From Coptis chinensis (Eukaryota > Streptophyta > Magnoliopsida > Ranunculales > Ranunculaceae): 64,000 nucleotides of DNA. Where the stretch lies: the NCBI GenBank assembly GCA_015680905.1, contig CM027378.1:8475001-8539000 (forward strand), read 5' to 3'. Below are positions 1-12,639 of the stretch, in pieces. Both the position numbers and the translations under genes were made by a program. The notes beneath the pieces are model-generated. The model was not told where the DNA came from. It worked only from the letters and a program-made list of their open reading frames with translations, and searched no databases. Within the stretch, counting starts at the first letter, position 1, and each line of letters begins with the position of its first letter.

Positions 1-1
1 T

Positions 2-537
2 CGGGTTTTACACATGGCTATGGCAGTGTCGGCTATAGTGGAAAGCATAGATGTAGAACTGCAATTGAACAAGGCTTTGCTGAAAATCCTGAAAGCGTGT
101 TGGACATGTCGGCAATGTGGCTTGTACTGCAACATTGTTTAATTGGCTTAGCTGAGGCATTATTTGCAATAGGACAAACCGAGTTTTTTTACTCCGAACT
201 CCCAAAGAGTATGTCTAGCATTGCAACGGCTTTGTTTGGTCTGGAGATGGCTTTTGGAAACTTGCTAGTTGGTCTTATAGTGAATATTGTGAATGGTATT
301 ACAAGAGGAAGTGGGGAGGAGAGTTGGGTTTCAAGTAACCTTAACAAGGGTCACTATGACTACTACTATTGGCTTCTTACAGTCATGAGTGCCATCAATT
401 TTCTTTACTTCCTTGTTTGTTGTTGGGCTTATGGACCTTGTGAGGGAGAAAGGGCTAGGGTTATGAACGATGAGCAAGGCATGAAAGAGGAAGAGCCATG
501 TAAATCTAGGGAATTGCAGATAATCAATTCTGCTTGA
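2..537 (+). pseudogene. NPF (NRT1/PTR family, NPF1/2-like) transporter, C-terminal part, with frameshift
   Basis: Proton-coupled plasma or vacuolar membrane transporters of this family move nitrate, peptides or plant hormones. Only the last exon is in the window. From about position 60 one frame reads TAIEQGFAENPES, then membrane helices containing IGQTEFFYSELPKSM and a final helix ending in WAYGP, a typical NPF1/2 C-terminus, and stops at 537. The first 48 bases read MAMAVSAIVESI in a different frame. The two frames meet at 47-51, where one base seems to be missing between ESI and RCRTAI. This is either a real frameshift, making the gene dead or altered, or a sequence error; the rest of the gene lies outside the window. 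Family assignment is secure, subgroup less so. Confidence 0.75.
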
Positions 538-540
538 GCA

Positions 541-1389
541 CTTTCTGTTTGTGTGCGCGCGTGTGTAGGCAACATGTCTCAGAAACAGTGAAAATAGAAG
601 TAGGCAACACATAGCTATATATACAATTATAAGAAAAATGCTATGCTCAAATGTCATCATACAAATTAGAATCAACTGTTGAACATTCTAAATGCATGCA
701 ATGTTTGATATATTAGTTTAAATTGTTGGCTAAATAGGATCAAAACCTACAATGAAAAAGAGAAAAAACACCTGAAAAGTCATATTGGTGCACTCAGGTG
801 CACCCTTTAGTACCTTTTGTGCAGTCTTAAGCAGAATCATCAATCAGCATATCAAATCAAAAATGTACAAATCAATAAGTTTTTCAGAGAATTGACAGTT
901 TTCCTACCATTCACCAACGCAATACTCCGAACTAGCATGTTGCTATCAAAGAAATAAGCTTGGAAGCCTTGCTAAACTAAAACTAAAATCGCGCTTACCG
1001 ATTTGGCATAAAATGCCACAGAGTTTTACGATATTTACATACATAAGGACATGAAATTTTGAAGTTTTGAAATATTGACTTGGTACTTCTTGTTGGGCAT
1101 GCGCTCGTTTCTTTGTGAGTGCGAACTGCGGACAAGAGCAAACCCATTAATCTCTGGTCCCTCGTTTTACTCTCACTCCAACACGCCCACACACCCCACC
1201 TGAAAAACCAAACCTTGGTCAATGCCCGCGCTCCTCTTTAAACCTCAGAAACCCGTTGGCAATTAGTTGGTAAATAATTTTTTACTTTTATATCAATACT
1301 TTCTACACCAATTTATCATTTTTAACATTTTACATTTCCGTGTTTGTATTTTGTACATACAGGGTTCAATAATAATAATATGCTTGTGA
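541..1389. other. Intergenic spacer, NPF 3' flank to IF-2 promoter
   Basis: AT-rich. It holds the 3' untranslated region of the transporter gene and the promoter and leader of the IF-2 gene. No ORF resembles a protein, and no clear TATA box or known motif cluster could be picked out by eye. Confidence 0.6.
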
Positions 1390-4300
1390 ATGGCGTTTAG
1401 ATTATTATTTAAGACAAAGGTGAGTTTCAATGTATTAATCTCTCTTTTTATACATATATATATTAGTTGAATTTATAAATAATATGTTACAAATTTTTAT
1501 AGGGTAACAATTATAGTTTTATAAAAGTCTTGACGTCAAAAGCCCTTGGAGGAGATGCCAAACGTTCCATTTTTACTTCCATCAGGCTCATTCCAGGTTA
1601 TTTTTACGTCATTCATTTTGCTGCTTGTAGTCTTGTACTGATAAAAATTTGTATATTACATCTTCTAGAGGAAAAAGTTAGTCCAAATTTTAGTTTTGAA
1701 TATCTTCTTTGACTCCTTGGATATTTGTGGCGCAGAAGTTTCTGCTAGTACATCGTTCCCATGTACTGGAAATGGCACAGTATCAACCAAACAAAACATT
1801 ATTCGGTTAGTTGATCTTGTTTTTTATTATTATTATTTATTTATTGTGAACAGAAGTAAATAATTAATCTACTGAATCTTCTTCCTGGCCATTGTTGTGA
1901 TTGTGCATGTCTAGTCTCTACATTATAGTGTCATCAAAACTAAGTTATTCCACAAATCAAAGAAATGCTTGTATGTAGGCTGTTTTTAGCCTTTGAGTTG
2001 CACAATTCCATTCGGGTAATCCACCTATGCTTTAAAACACCTTTATAAGAAATATGGTAATGGTGACTCTTAGCTACACTCTGACAATGCCATGTGTAAC
2101 ACTTCTTCCTCTTTGAGTAATTACTTTCTGAGATAACTATATAACAAATCAAAGAAATGCTTGTGTGTAGGTATCGCATACTGCAAATTGCAAAAAAATA
2201 AATAAATGTTGCTTCCTACCACAATACCAACCACTGTCCTCATTAGCAGTAGAGTAGATTCATTGAGTATTTATGCTTCCTTTGATGTGTTGGTAGGACA
2301 AAAATGGGGAAAATTTTTCATTGGAACTGCTGCACACAGTTAGCACTTGTTGAAAACATCACAATGTTAGAGCTAAAATAAAGAATTCTGTACTGGAAAG
2401 ATAAAATTCACAATTTTAACCCATTTCATTGCCAAAACCTGTCTCTCAGACCACATTAACCAAAACATAGCATTCTTTTTTCTTTTTATTTATTTTTCGA
2501 TAGTATGAACTCTATTTCCCTATGTTACATGGACACGCCATATTTAAAAAAAAATCCGTGTCGGATACGTATCCACGTGTCCGTGTTGGGCACACATGGA
2601 CACATATCGTATGTAATATACCTCAATTTTTTATATCTTGCCGTGTCAGACACTTCGTATCCATGTCCGTGTCCGTGTCCGTGTCAATGTAACTTAGCTA
2701 TTTCCTAATCCCTTATATTTCTGTTTCCTTGGACCCAATGTCCCAAGTTTTGACCAGTAGGCCACTGGATATCATGTCAAACATGGGTTGCATCAACCTC
2801 CCTTACTGCCAATGGAACCAGTGCCTACCGTGTCCCTAAACAAATTGGGAGGAAGATGGGAAAAAAGAGAGAGAAAGTATTGAGCTGAATGAATGCTTCT
2901 CCCTTTTCTCCTTCCAGTTCAAAAGAACATAATCAATTGCCATAAAATAGTAACCTTACGTCCAAAGGAAGAGCTATATATCACCTGTTTTTCTCTTCCA
3001 AATGAAGAAAACAAACTGCATCAGACATGAATATTTACAGTATTTTTAGACAGACCTTACAAGGCATTCAACTAGAGTTATAAATTGATGTCAGGCCATA
3101 CTTCTCTTGTTTACAAGTTAAAACTGCTATGTAACACTGCAATGATTAGTAGGATAATTAACTTTTTTTTTGATTGGCTAGGATAATTAACTTGTTTGAA
3201 CTTAATGTTGTATAGGCATTTCCATGCTAGCCAAGAGCTACTGGCATCAAAGAGAACAGGCGATGATGCTGTTGGTTTGAAACCTCTCAAGAGAGTAAAA
3301 TATCCGAGGAAAAAAAATAGAGGCCGACCACCTGTAGACACTCCATATGTGCCTATCCAGAAAATTGAAAAATCAATGCCTGATAGAACAATTAATATTT
3401 TTGAAGGTATGACTATTTCAGAGCTTGCAAAGCGTACTGGTCGATCAATTCCTTTTCTTGAAGAGATCCTTGTAAATGTTGGGGAAGAGGTTGGATCAGA
3501 TTTTGATCCTGTTAGCATTGATGTTGTGGAGCTGATTGCCATGGTATAATCCCCTTTTTCTTTGTGACTGCTGTTAATCTTGCAAAAATAGAACGGTCTG
3601 AAGTTCTGAACTGAATATTATTCATATCCACAACTCAGCTGAGGCCACAATTATAGAGATCATTATCATTTTAATTTTGGATGATAATTGTAAACTATTA
3701 TTTGAGTAATTGTAGATCAATCTTATAATGTATCTTTGTACAGGAAGTTGGAGTCAATGTCAAAAGGCTACACTCTAATGAAGGTGCAGAACTCCTACCA
3801 AGACCACCAGTTGTAACAGTCATGGGTCATGTTGATCATGGAAAAACTTCTCTTTTAGATGCTCTGCGTCAAACATCTGTCGCAGCAAAGGAAGCCGGGG
3901 GCATCACCCAGCATCTTGGTGCTTTTGTTGTGGATATGCCGTCAGGAGCATCGATCACATTTCTGGATACCCCAGGACATGCTGCATTTAGTGCTATGCG
4001 GGCAAGAGGTGCAGCAGTAACAGATATAGTGGTTCTTGTGGTAGCTGCGGATGATGGTGTGATGCCCCAGACACTTGAAGCCATGGCCCATGCGAAGGCA
4101 GCTAATGTACCCGTTGTGGTTGCCGTCAACAAATGTGATAAGCCAGCTGCTGACCCTGAAAGGGTGAGGATCCAGCTTGGTTCCGAGGGCTTACTTTTAG
4201 AGGACATGGGTGGAGATGTTCAAGTAGTTGAAGTCTCTGCAGTCACTAAAGCTGGATTGGATAAGTTGGAGGAGGCACTACTCCTCCAGGCAGAGCTGAT

Positions 4301-6749
4301 GGATCTTAAAGCACGTATTGATGGCCCTGCTCAAGCTTATGTAGTGGAAGCAAGGCTTGACCGAGGCCGTGGCCCTATGGCTACTGCCATTGTGAAGGCA
4401 GGAACTTTGATGTGTGGGCAATATGTGGTTGTAGGTGCTGAATGGGGAAAGATAAGGACTATTAGAGATATGCTGGGGAAGGTCAAGGACAAGGCACTGC
4501 CTTCAATGCCTTTTGAGTTCGAAGGGCTTAGGGGACTTCCAATGGCTGGTGATGATATTACTGTTGTAGATTCAGAGGAGAGAGCAAGGATGTTGAGTGA
4601 AGGGAGGGGGAAAAAACTGGAAAAAAATAGGCTTAAGAAGATTGGTGAAGGCAGGATAGAAACTCCTGACGAATCAGAAGATGTGCCCGAGAGGGTTGAG
4701 TTGCCAATAATAGTTAAAGCAGATGTGCAGGGCACTGTTCAAGCAGTCACAGATGCATTGAAGAGTCTAAACAGTCCTCAGGTATACCTGACCTTCTTTT
4801 GTAATCTAATCTACAATCTATTGACATGCATTGCCTTAAAAAGTGAACTCTATGATTATATGGTTAATTACTTCCTTTCTGGTGAGTTTTAAATTGAAGG
4901 CGTGCATTGATAGAATGCGTTAATAATCTAGCTCATTTAGAAATTGTTCATAGATTGAGTCCACAGTCCACACCATGGTGGACATTGCCACCCCTATTTG
5001 TGGTTCTGTCTAGTTGTCTAGGGGCATGCTTGTTGTTTAGCTTCTGTTGCGTGAAACGGTTTGCTGGTTTAGTTGAACGTATTGGTGCTCTGCAGTCTGC
5101 ATAGTATATTATATAGATTGCTATATCAAGTGAAAAAGTGCTTTGAAATAAAGACTCCTTTTTAATCCATAGACATCTTACTTTGTAATGATGAAGTGCC
5201 CATTTCATGCCTTCATCCCGGAACTAACTAATCCAATATGTTATGCTTCCTCCCTTGAATATCATTGACAGGTTTTTGTCAATATAGTCCATGTTGGTGT
5301 TGGCGTCATTTCACAGTCAGATGTGGACTTAGCACAAGCTTGTGGAGCATGCATTGTTGGGTTTAACATACGCAGCCCACCAAGTTCTGTTACACAGTTA
5401 GCAAATCGTGCCAGTATCCAGGTAATGCTTTTACTTTACTATTGCTTTTGAGTGTGGAGTTTTCTTTTGACTTGCAAGAACAAAATATCATGTCTGGAGA
5501 ACTACATTCATGTTGAAGATGCTTGAGTGGAAGAAACTATAGGCATCCTTTGGCTTGGCCATCTTTGTGCCACTCGGGTTGTGCTTGATTGTTTTCTATT
5601 GTTTTCTTGTTTTGAACTTAGTAATGGCCATCCTTAGGTTTCCTTGCTGAAGAATAAGTGTACCCAGTAGTACTAAGATTTCTCTGATGTCAAGATCAGA
5701 GGGCTTTTCCTGTTTCATTGTAGCCATATCCTAGTTATGGATTGGAATACTGCAAAAGGACGATGCGGAGGAAGTTTAAGTTAGTTTTTAGATTATTATT
5801 ATCGTTACTATTTTGAATTTGACAGCTTTAAAACGTCATTAGTGCATCTTGTTAAGGAAACATGAACAATACGTATTAAACACTGCTAACATAGCGATCC
5901 AAGAGAGGGGAGATGGGAGGATGGGAAATTGGTCAGGTTATCTTATTGATTGGACTTTGGTGTTATGGAATTTCGTTCTCGTTTTCATTGCTCCCATGGT
6001 TCATCTAGGGCTCAAGTAAAGACTGGTAAAGGTTGGAATCGTACTTAATGAACTTGTCCTATATAGATTTATGGTATGAAAATTCTTTGAATGTGCTTTT
6101 GTCAAATATTGTTATTATCTTGAACATAATTGGGGATGCTCTAGAAATTCAGTCATCTGAGGCATGACCTGTCTACTGAATTAGTGTAATTTTTAACTTG
6201 TGAACCAAATCACATATATATCCTTGGTAGATTGGGATAATGATGTCATGGCCCTCTGCCCCTTTGTTACACTTCTGAAGTTCTGATCATCAATACTAAT
6301 ACTTGTCTGTCTAGATAAAGGTCCATCGGGTAATTTACCATCTTCTGGAGGACTTGGGGAATTTTATTGTTGACAAGGCTCCGGGTACTTTAGAAACACA
6401 AGTTGCTGGAGAGGCCCAGGTGTTGAGCATCTTTGAGCTTAAGGGGAGGACCAAATCCCAGGGAGGGGATATGAAAATCGCTGGCTGCCGAGTTACTGAT
6501 GGTCGTGTCACCAAGGTCTCAACCATGAGGCTTTTGAGGAGTGGAGAGGTCATCTTTGAGGGATCTTGTAGGTCATTAAAGCGGGAGAAACAAGATGTGG
6601 ATGCAGTAGGGAAGGGGAATGAGTGTGGACTTGCAATAGATGCTTACAATGATTTCCAGATTGGAGATGTCATCCAGTGCTTAGAGCAGGTTAAAAGGAA
6701 GCCCAAGTTTGTATCATCAGAAAGTGGGTCTGTGCGAATTGAGTGCTGA
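1390..6749 (+). CDS. Translation initiation factor IF-2, mitochondrial-type, 7 exons
   Basis: GTPase that delivers initiator tRNA to the small ribosomal subunit, here the nuclear-encoded organellar form. Inferred exons: 1390-1419, 1503-1596, 1736-1805, 3216-3543, 3744-4781, 5272-5421, 6315-6749. All junctions are GT-AG, phases agree, and the product is about 714 residues, usual for plant mitochondrial IF-2. The basic N-terminus ([10 protein letters not shown]) and Ser/Thr-rich exons 2-3 fit a targeting peptide; HFHASQELL opens exon 4, followed by the IF2-N motif [11 protein letters not shown]. The G domain shows GHVDHGKT near residue 202, DTPGH near 249, NKCD near 303 and a G5-like SAVTK. The beta-barrel and C-terminal domains follow, ending [11 protein letters not shown]. 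Exons 4-7 are firm; exons 1-3 rest on matching phases and the fit to the presequence. Intron 3 carries a MITE at 2520-2697. Confidence 0.9.
1951..2173. repeat. Pair of about 28-bp direct repeats in IF-2 intron 3
   Basis: Two near-identical stretches containing CAAAGAAATGCTTGT occur at 1951-1980 and 2144-2173. They lie in an intron and have no evident function; probably a local duplication. Confidence 0.6.
2520..2697 (+). mobile_element. hAT-type MITE copy 1 (internally deleted)
   Basis: Ends are CTATGTTACATGGACACG and the inverted CAATGTAACTTAG. An 8-bp target duplication, CTATTTCC, lies at 2512-2519 and 2698-2705. The inside is rich in GTGTCC and GGACAC. It is 178 bp long and lacks the middle part of the 277-279 bp copies. 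It sits in IF-2 intron 3. Confidence 0.85.
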
Positions 6750-7181
6750 TAACTAGCCAAGTTAAAATGTACATTTCTGGCTCCCTTTTATTGTTATTTC
6801 TCATCTTATAAAGTGTTTTATTTTCCTCAGTTTACCCATTTTGTGCCTTCCTTTTCCTGATAATAATTTGGCGTTGCCTCTCCTTTATGCCAACAGGGAT
6901 AATGTCTTTGCATCTTGAACTTCAATCTCGGCAATTTCATTTTCCTTCATATCTAGAATAGAATAGATGAAAAATGTTGCCCTTTGTCAGTCACTCAATT
7001 TGTCAGTTTCATTATTTATTCTTTTAAAAATTTAAAATCTAAAACGCGTGCTTGTTTTTTGTGGACTACAAGTCTACAATTAGTCTTGTACAGCGAGGAA
7101 AGAACTTGCTTTTTTGTCTGGATATCTCAGTTGTATACGAAAAACATGATTGATAAGAATGATAGTCTTGTATAACATACA
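6750..7181. other. Spacer between IF-2 and GNOM pseudogene
   Basis: It holds the 3' untranslated region of IF-2. No sequence resembling the N-terminal 35 or so codons of GNOM, or a promoter for it, was found. Similarity to GNOM begins abruptly near 7182. Confidence 0.6.
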
Positions 7182-10100
7182 TCTAGCAGAGGGGCATTAT
7201 CATGTATGGTGAATTCAGAAATTGGTGCTGTGTTAGCTGTTATGAGGAGAAACATCCGGTGGGGAGGTCGTTACATGGCGGGTGATGATCAGTTAGAGCA
7301 TTCTCTTATCCAATCTTTGAAAACATTGCGGAAGCAGATCTTTTCATGGCAACAACAGTGGAATACAATAAATCCAGTTTTATATCTCCAACCATTTTTG
7401 GAAGTGATTAGATCTGATGAAACTGGTGCACCAATTACCAGTGTGGCCTTGTTTTCTGTTTACAAGATCTTGTCTCTTGATGTAATTCATCTAGATACTG
7501 TGAATGTAGAGAATGCAATGCATCTGGTAGTTGATGCAGTGACAAGTTACCGTTTTGAGGTGACAGATCCTGCCTCAGAAGAAGTGGTATTGATGAAGAT
7601 ACTTCAGGTTCTTTTGGCTTGCATGAAAAGCAAAGCAGCAATTGTCTTGAGTAACCAGCATGTATGCACCATAGTGAATACTTGTTTTCGTGTAGTTCAT
7701 CAGGCTGGAGCGAAAGGAGAGTTATTACAAAGAATAGCTCGTCACACGATGCATGAACTTGTTAGGTGCATTTTCTCGCATCTACCAAATATTGACATCG
7801 TGGAAGATTCATTGGCTAATGGGACTGTATCTTCTGGCAAACAGGAGGTATTTGTGAATAGTTCCTTTTTTGTTTTTGTTTTTGTTTTTTATTAGTTGTT
7901 CTCTCTCATATGGGCGCTGCTTTTGCTTATGCAGTTTGGTGGGGATCACAAGGATTTTAATTCTGTGAGTAAACAGTTAGACAATGGCAACAACGGTTCT
8001 GAATATGATGGCCAATTCAATTGGCTTTGCTTCATCTGCTTCCGCAAATTCAGCGGGAAGTATGACAAGTGAGAATACACTTGGAACTATTAATGATAAG
8101 GAGGCTTCTTCAAATGACGTGCTTCTTATGAATGAGGCATACGGAGTCCCCTGCATGGTGGAGATATTTCACTTTTTGTGTTCCCTTTTAAATGTTATCG
8201 AGCACATTGGTATGGGTCCCAGATCAAATACTATAGCATTTGATGAAGACGTGCCCCTTTTTGCTTTGGGTTTGATTAATTCGGCTATTGAATTGGGCGG
8301 GCCCTCTATTAGTCAACATCCTAAGCTGTTGGCATTGATACAGGATGAGCTTTTCCGTAATCTCATGCAGTTTGGTCTGTCAATGAGTCCACTGATTCTT
8401 TCCATGGTATGCAGCATTGTTCTCAACCTCTATCATCATTTGCGTACAGAGCTAAAGCTACAACTTGAAGCTTTCTTTTCCTGTGTGATTTTGAGGCTTG
8501 CACAAAGCAGGCTTGGGGCTTCTTACCAGCAGCAGGAAGTTGCTATGGAAGCTCTGGTTGACATCTGCAGACAGAAAACATTTATGGTAGAGATGTATGC
8601 CAACTTAGATTGTGACATAACCTGCAGCAATGTGTTTGAAGACCTTGCTAATTTGTTGTCAAAGAGCGCATTTCCAGTGAACTGTCCTCTGTCTGCAATG
8701 CACATATTAGCTTTGGATGGTCTAATTGCTGTGATCCAGGGAATGGCTGAGAGGATTGGCAATGAATCTCCTGTCTCGGAGCAGGTTCCGGTGGATTTTG
8801 AGGAATATACCCCGTTCTGGACTGTGAAGTGTGAGAACTATGTCGAGCCTAATTACTGGGTTCCTTTTGTCCGTCGTAGGAAGTATATTAAGAGAAGGTT
8901 GATGATTGGCGCTGATCACTTTAACCGAGATCCAAAGAAAGGGTTAGAATTTCTACAAGGAACTCATCTGCTGCCTGAGAAACTTGACCCACAAAGTGTG
9001 GCTTGCATTTTTAGGTACACAGCCTGACAGCCGGTTTTGATAACAATCTAGTAGGGGATTTTCTTGGAAATCATGACGATTTCTGTGTGCAAGTGCTCCA
9101 TGAATTCGCTGGTACTTTTGATTTTCAAGAAATGAATTTGGATACTGCATTGCGTCTGTTCTTGGAAACTTTCCGCCTGCCTGGGGAATCGCAGAAGATA
9201 CAGAGGGTTCTTGAGGCATTCTCAGAAAGATATTATGTGCAGTCACCACTTATTCTTGCCAACAAGGATGCGGCACTGCTACTGTCCTATCCAATCATAA
9301 TGCTTAACACGGATCAGCACAATGTCCAGGTTAAGAAGAAGATGACAGAAGAAGATTTTATCAAAAACAATCGACACATTAATGGCGGGAGTGATCTTCC
9401 CCGTGAGTTCCTTTCTGAGCTGTACCACTCGATCTGCAAGAATGAGATTAGGACTATTCCTGAACAAGGTGTTGGTTTTCCTGAGATGACTCCGAGCCGG
9501 TGGGTGGATCTGATGCGCAAATCGAAGAAGACCTCTCCATTTATTGTCTCTGATTCAAGAGCCTTCCTTGATCATGATATGTTTACTGTCATGTCGGGTC
9601 CCACAATTGCTGCTATCTCAGTGGTATTTGATCACGCTGAGCATGAAGATGTTTTCCAAACATGTGTTGATGGATTTTTAGCGGTTGCGAAGATTTCTGC
9701 TTGTCATCATCTCGAAGATGTATTGGATGATCTTGTTGTGTCTTTGTGCAAGTTCACTACCCTTTTGAACCCATCTGCCATTGAGGAGCCTGTTCTTGCT
9801 TTCGGTGACGATGCGAAAGCTAGGAAGGCAACAATAACAGTTTTCACCATAGTAAATAGGTATGGTAATTACATCCGTTCTGGCTGGAGAAACATTCTTG
9901 ATTGTATTTTAAGGTTGCACAAGCTTGGTCTTCTTCCTGCTCGTATCGCCAGTGACGTTGCTGATGATTCTGAGCTCCCTGCGGACCCTGGTCAAGGTAA
10001 ACCTGTTACAAGCTCTCTATAGGCATCTCAAATGCCTTCTATGGGTACTCCTCGGAGATCCTCTGGGCTCATGGGCAGGTTCAGCCAGCTCTTATCACTT

Positions 10101-11580
10101 GACACAGAAGAGCCAAGGTCACAACCCACTGAGCAGCAACTTCAGGCTCATCAACGTACATTGCAAACAATTCAGAAGTGCCACATTGATAGCATATTTA
10201 CGGACAGCAAGTTTTTACAGTCTGATTCCTTGTTGCAGCTTGCTCGAGCTCTCATTTGGGCTGCAGGAAGACCCCAAAAAGGTAGTACCTCTCCTGAGGA
10301 TGAGGACGCTGCAGTCTTCTGCTTGGAATTGCTTATTGTAATCACCCTCAACAATCGGGACAGGATCATTCTCCTGTGGCAAGGTGTTTACGAACACATG
10401 TAGCATCGTTCAATCAACTCTGATGCCTTGTGCTCTTGTGGAGAAGGCAGTGTTTGGACTCCTACGAATATGTCAGCGCCTACTTCCATATAAAGAGAAC
10501 TTGGCTGACGAGCTTCTGAGGTCACTGCAATTGGTATTGAAACTTGATGCTCATGTTGCTGATGCATACTGTGAGAACATCACGCAAGAAGTCATGCGTC
10601 TTGTGAAAGCCAATGCTACACACATTAGATCTCAGATGGGATGGCGCACAATCACCTCTTTGCTTTCAATCACTGCTCGCCATCCTGAAGCATCTGAACC
10701 AGGTTTTGAGGCGCTACTTTTTATTATGTCTGATGGCGCCCATCTCTCGCCAGCAAATTATATTTTTTGTGTGGATGCAGCAAGACAGTTTGCTGAGTCT
10801 CGAGTTGGGCAGGTTGACAGGTCTTTGTGTGCGCTAGATCTGATGGAAGGATCTCTTGCTTGTTTAACGCGGTGGTCTAGTGAAGCCAAAGTTGCTGTGG
10901 GTGAGGAGACAACTTCTAAGTTGTCTCAGGATATAGGGGGGATGTGGCTGAGGCTAGTACAGGGACAAAGGAAAGTTTGTTTGGACCAGAGAGAAGAGAT
11001 TAGAAACCAAGCTCTCTTATCATTGCAGCGGTGCTTGATGGGGGTCGATGGTGTCTGTTTTCCACATACTTTGTGGTCGCAATGTTTTGACCTTGTCATC
11101 TTCACTGTGCTTGATGACTTGCTAGAGATTGCTCAGGGGCATTCTTCAAAGGATTATCGTAACTTGGAAGGAACACTTGTTCTTGCTATGAAGCTCTTGT
11201 CGAAGGTGTTCTTACAATTACTGCCTGATCTCTCACAGCTAACTGCCTTCTGCCAACTGTGGCTGGGAGTTCTCAGCCGTATGGAGAAGTATATGAAGTG
11301 CAAGGTCAGAGGGAAAAAGAGTGAGAAGCTTCAAGAACTAGTGCCTGAGCTTCTCAAAAACACGTTGCTTGTTATGAGGACAGGAGGAGTGCTCGTGCAG
11401 AGAAGTGCATTAGGTGGTGACAGCTTGTGGGAACTGACATGGTTACATGTGAACAATATTGCTCCATCTTTACAGTCCGATGTTTTCCCTGATGAAGTTT
11501 CTGATCAGTCAGAGCAAGAGCAGAGCACAATAGAAGGAAGCCCAAAGTCTGATGCTGAAGGTATTAAAGCAGGAGGCTGA
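7182..11580 (+). pseudogene. GNOM: GNOM-like ARF-GEF (Sec7 family) pseudogene
   Basis: GNOM activates ARF GTPases for endosomal recycling and polar PIN transport. The locus follows the whole protein except the first roughly 35 residues: DCB domain from EIGAVLAVMRRN, one intron (7848-7934), HUS, Sec7 domain (FLQGTHLLPEKLDPQ to about 9470) and the HDS region to the stop at 11580. The Met of IIMLNTDQHN, linked to brefeldin A sensitivity in GNOM, is kept. Four lesions: a frame change near 8010-8035; an 8-bp duplication at 9019-9034 that gives TGA; an in-frame TAG at 10020-10022 where Ser is expected; and a 2-bp loss near 10400. The retained intron shows a DNA-level duplicate, not a processed copy. 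An intact GNOM must exist elsewhere in the genome. Confidence 0.9.
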
Positions 11581-12008
11581 GAGATCCTAAGTATTTGGAC
11601 AACTGAGACATCCTTATGGCAGTGTATTTAGATAAGCAAAATTACTATGTGCAGTGTTCCTTGGTATGGTCAGTATACAGGTTAGTGCTTTGATCATTGA
11701 GATTAAAGTGATGCTCTGTAGAAATTTGATATGCACTGTGGCACAAAGAGTGGGATCAATATTCTAAGCAGTTGTAGCAAAAGTAGAGGGAGACTGAGGG
11801 ATGCCTAAAGCCTGAGACTGAAGGAATTTCCATATTTTGGGTAACTCAAATGGACCTTCTGACGGTGCATTGTTAATGCCTGAAATCTGTAGAAGTGCCA
11901 ATAGTTAATCTTTTGCGAGGCTTCTTGCTTTGGTGTTGAAGTCTACAGGTAAAGAGTGATCCTTGATATTCACACATGTTCATGCTCTACATATCTCATA
12001 ACATATAG
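11581..12008. other. Spacer between two pseudogenes
   Basis: It probably holds the GNOM-derived 3' flank. It was searched for the glycine-rich FAD-binding exon expected before the PYROXD2 exons and none was found. Confidence 0.55.
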
Positions 12009-12639
12009 GTGGTGCAGCTGTAACTGAAGAAATTATCCCTGGCTTTAAATTCTCTCGTTGTAGTTACCTCCAAAGCCTCCTTCGCCCATCTATAATCAAG
12101 TAAAAAAAATATTTTCACATCAAATAACTGTTTTTTTTTTTTTTACTTAATTATTATTATTATTATTTTTTAAATGAAGGGAATTAGAGCTGGGGAGACA
12201 TGGGTTGAAATTACTAAAAAGGAACCCTTCGTCATTTACGCCGTGTATTGATGGGCGGTATCTTTTATTGGGACCAGATGCTGCTCTTAACCATTCACAG
12301 ATATCTAAATTCTCTAAACGAGATGCTGACGCTTATCCGAGGTACTACTAACTTTAAGTTGTATTTTAATGTATTATATTATATTAATATAATTGATGAT
12401 GACGTGTTTTGGTTTGTAATAATAATAAATATAGATACGAGAGTCAGCTGGTGAAATTTTGTGAGTTCATGGATCCTTTATTGGATTCACCTCCACCTGA
12501 AGCTTTACATCACTTGTTATCCTACACTGATATAGTGAAGGATAAGTTGCGTAAATCAGCATATTGGGCTCATTGTTTGCGGCAGGCATTCAAATTGGGT
12601 CAGAATGATATGGTGTAAGTTTTGTTTACTCATATTTAT

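Noticed and set aside
2640-2690. Short spaced GTGTCC repeats as a CRISPR-like array
   Set aside because: Plant nuclear DNA; the repeats are internal to a MITE with clear ends and target duplications.
3205-3215. ATG at 3205 as start of IF-2
   Set aside because: A splice acceptor at 3214-3215 joins in phase to an upstream exon (1736-1805) whose reading fits the IF-2 presequence, and the product then has the usual length.
4337-4735. 132-codon minus-strand frame inside IF-2
   Set aside because: Shadow of the real coding exon on the other strand; no protein family likeness.
7848-7895. Extension of the GNOM frame to 7895
   Set aside because: This is read-through into an intron with GT at 7848 and AG at 7933-7934; GNOM-like text resumes after it.
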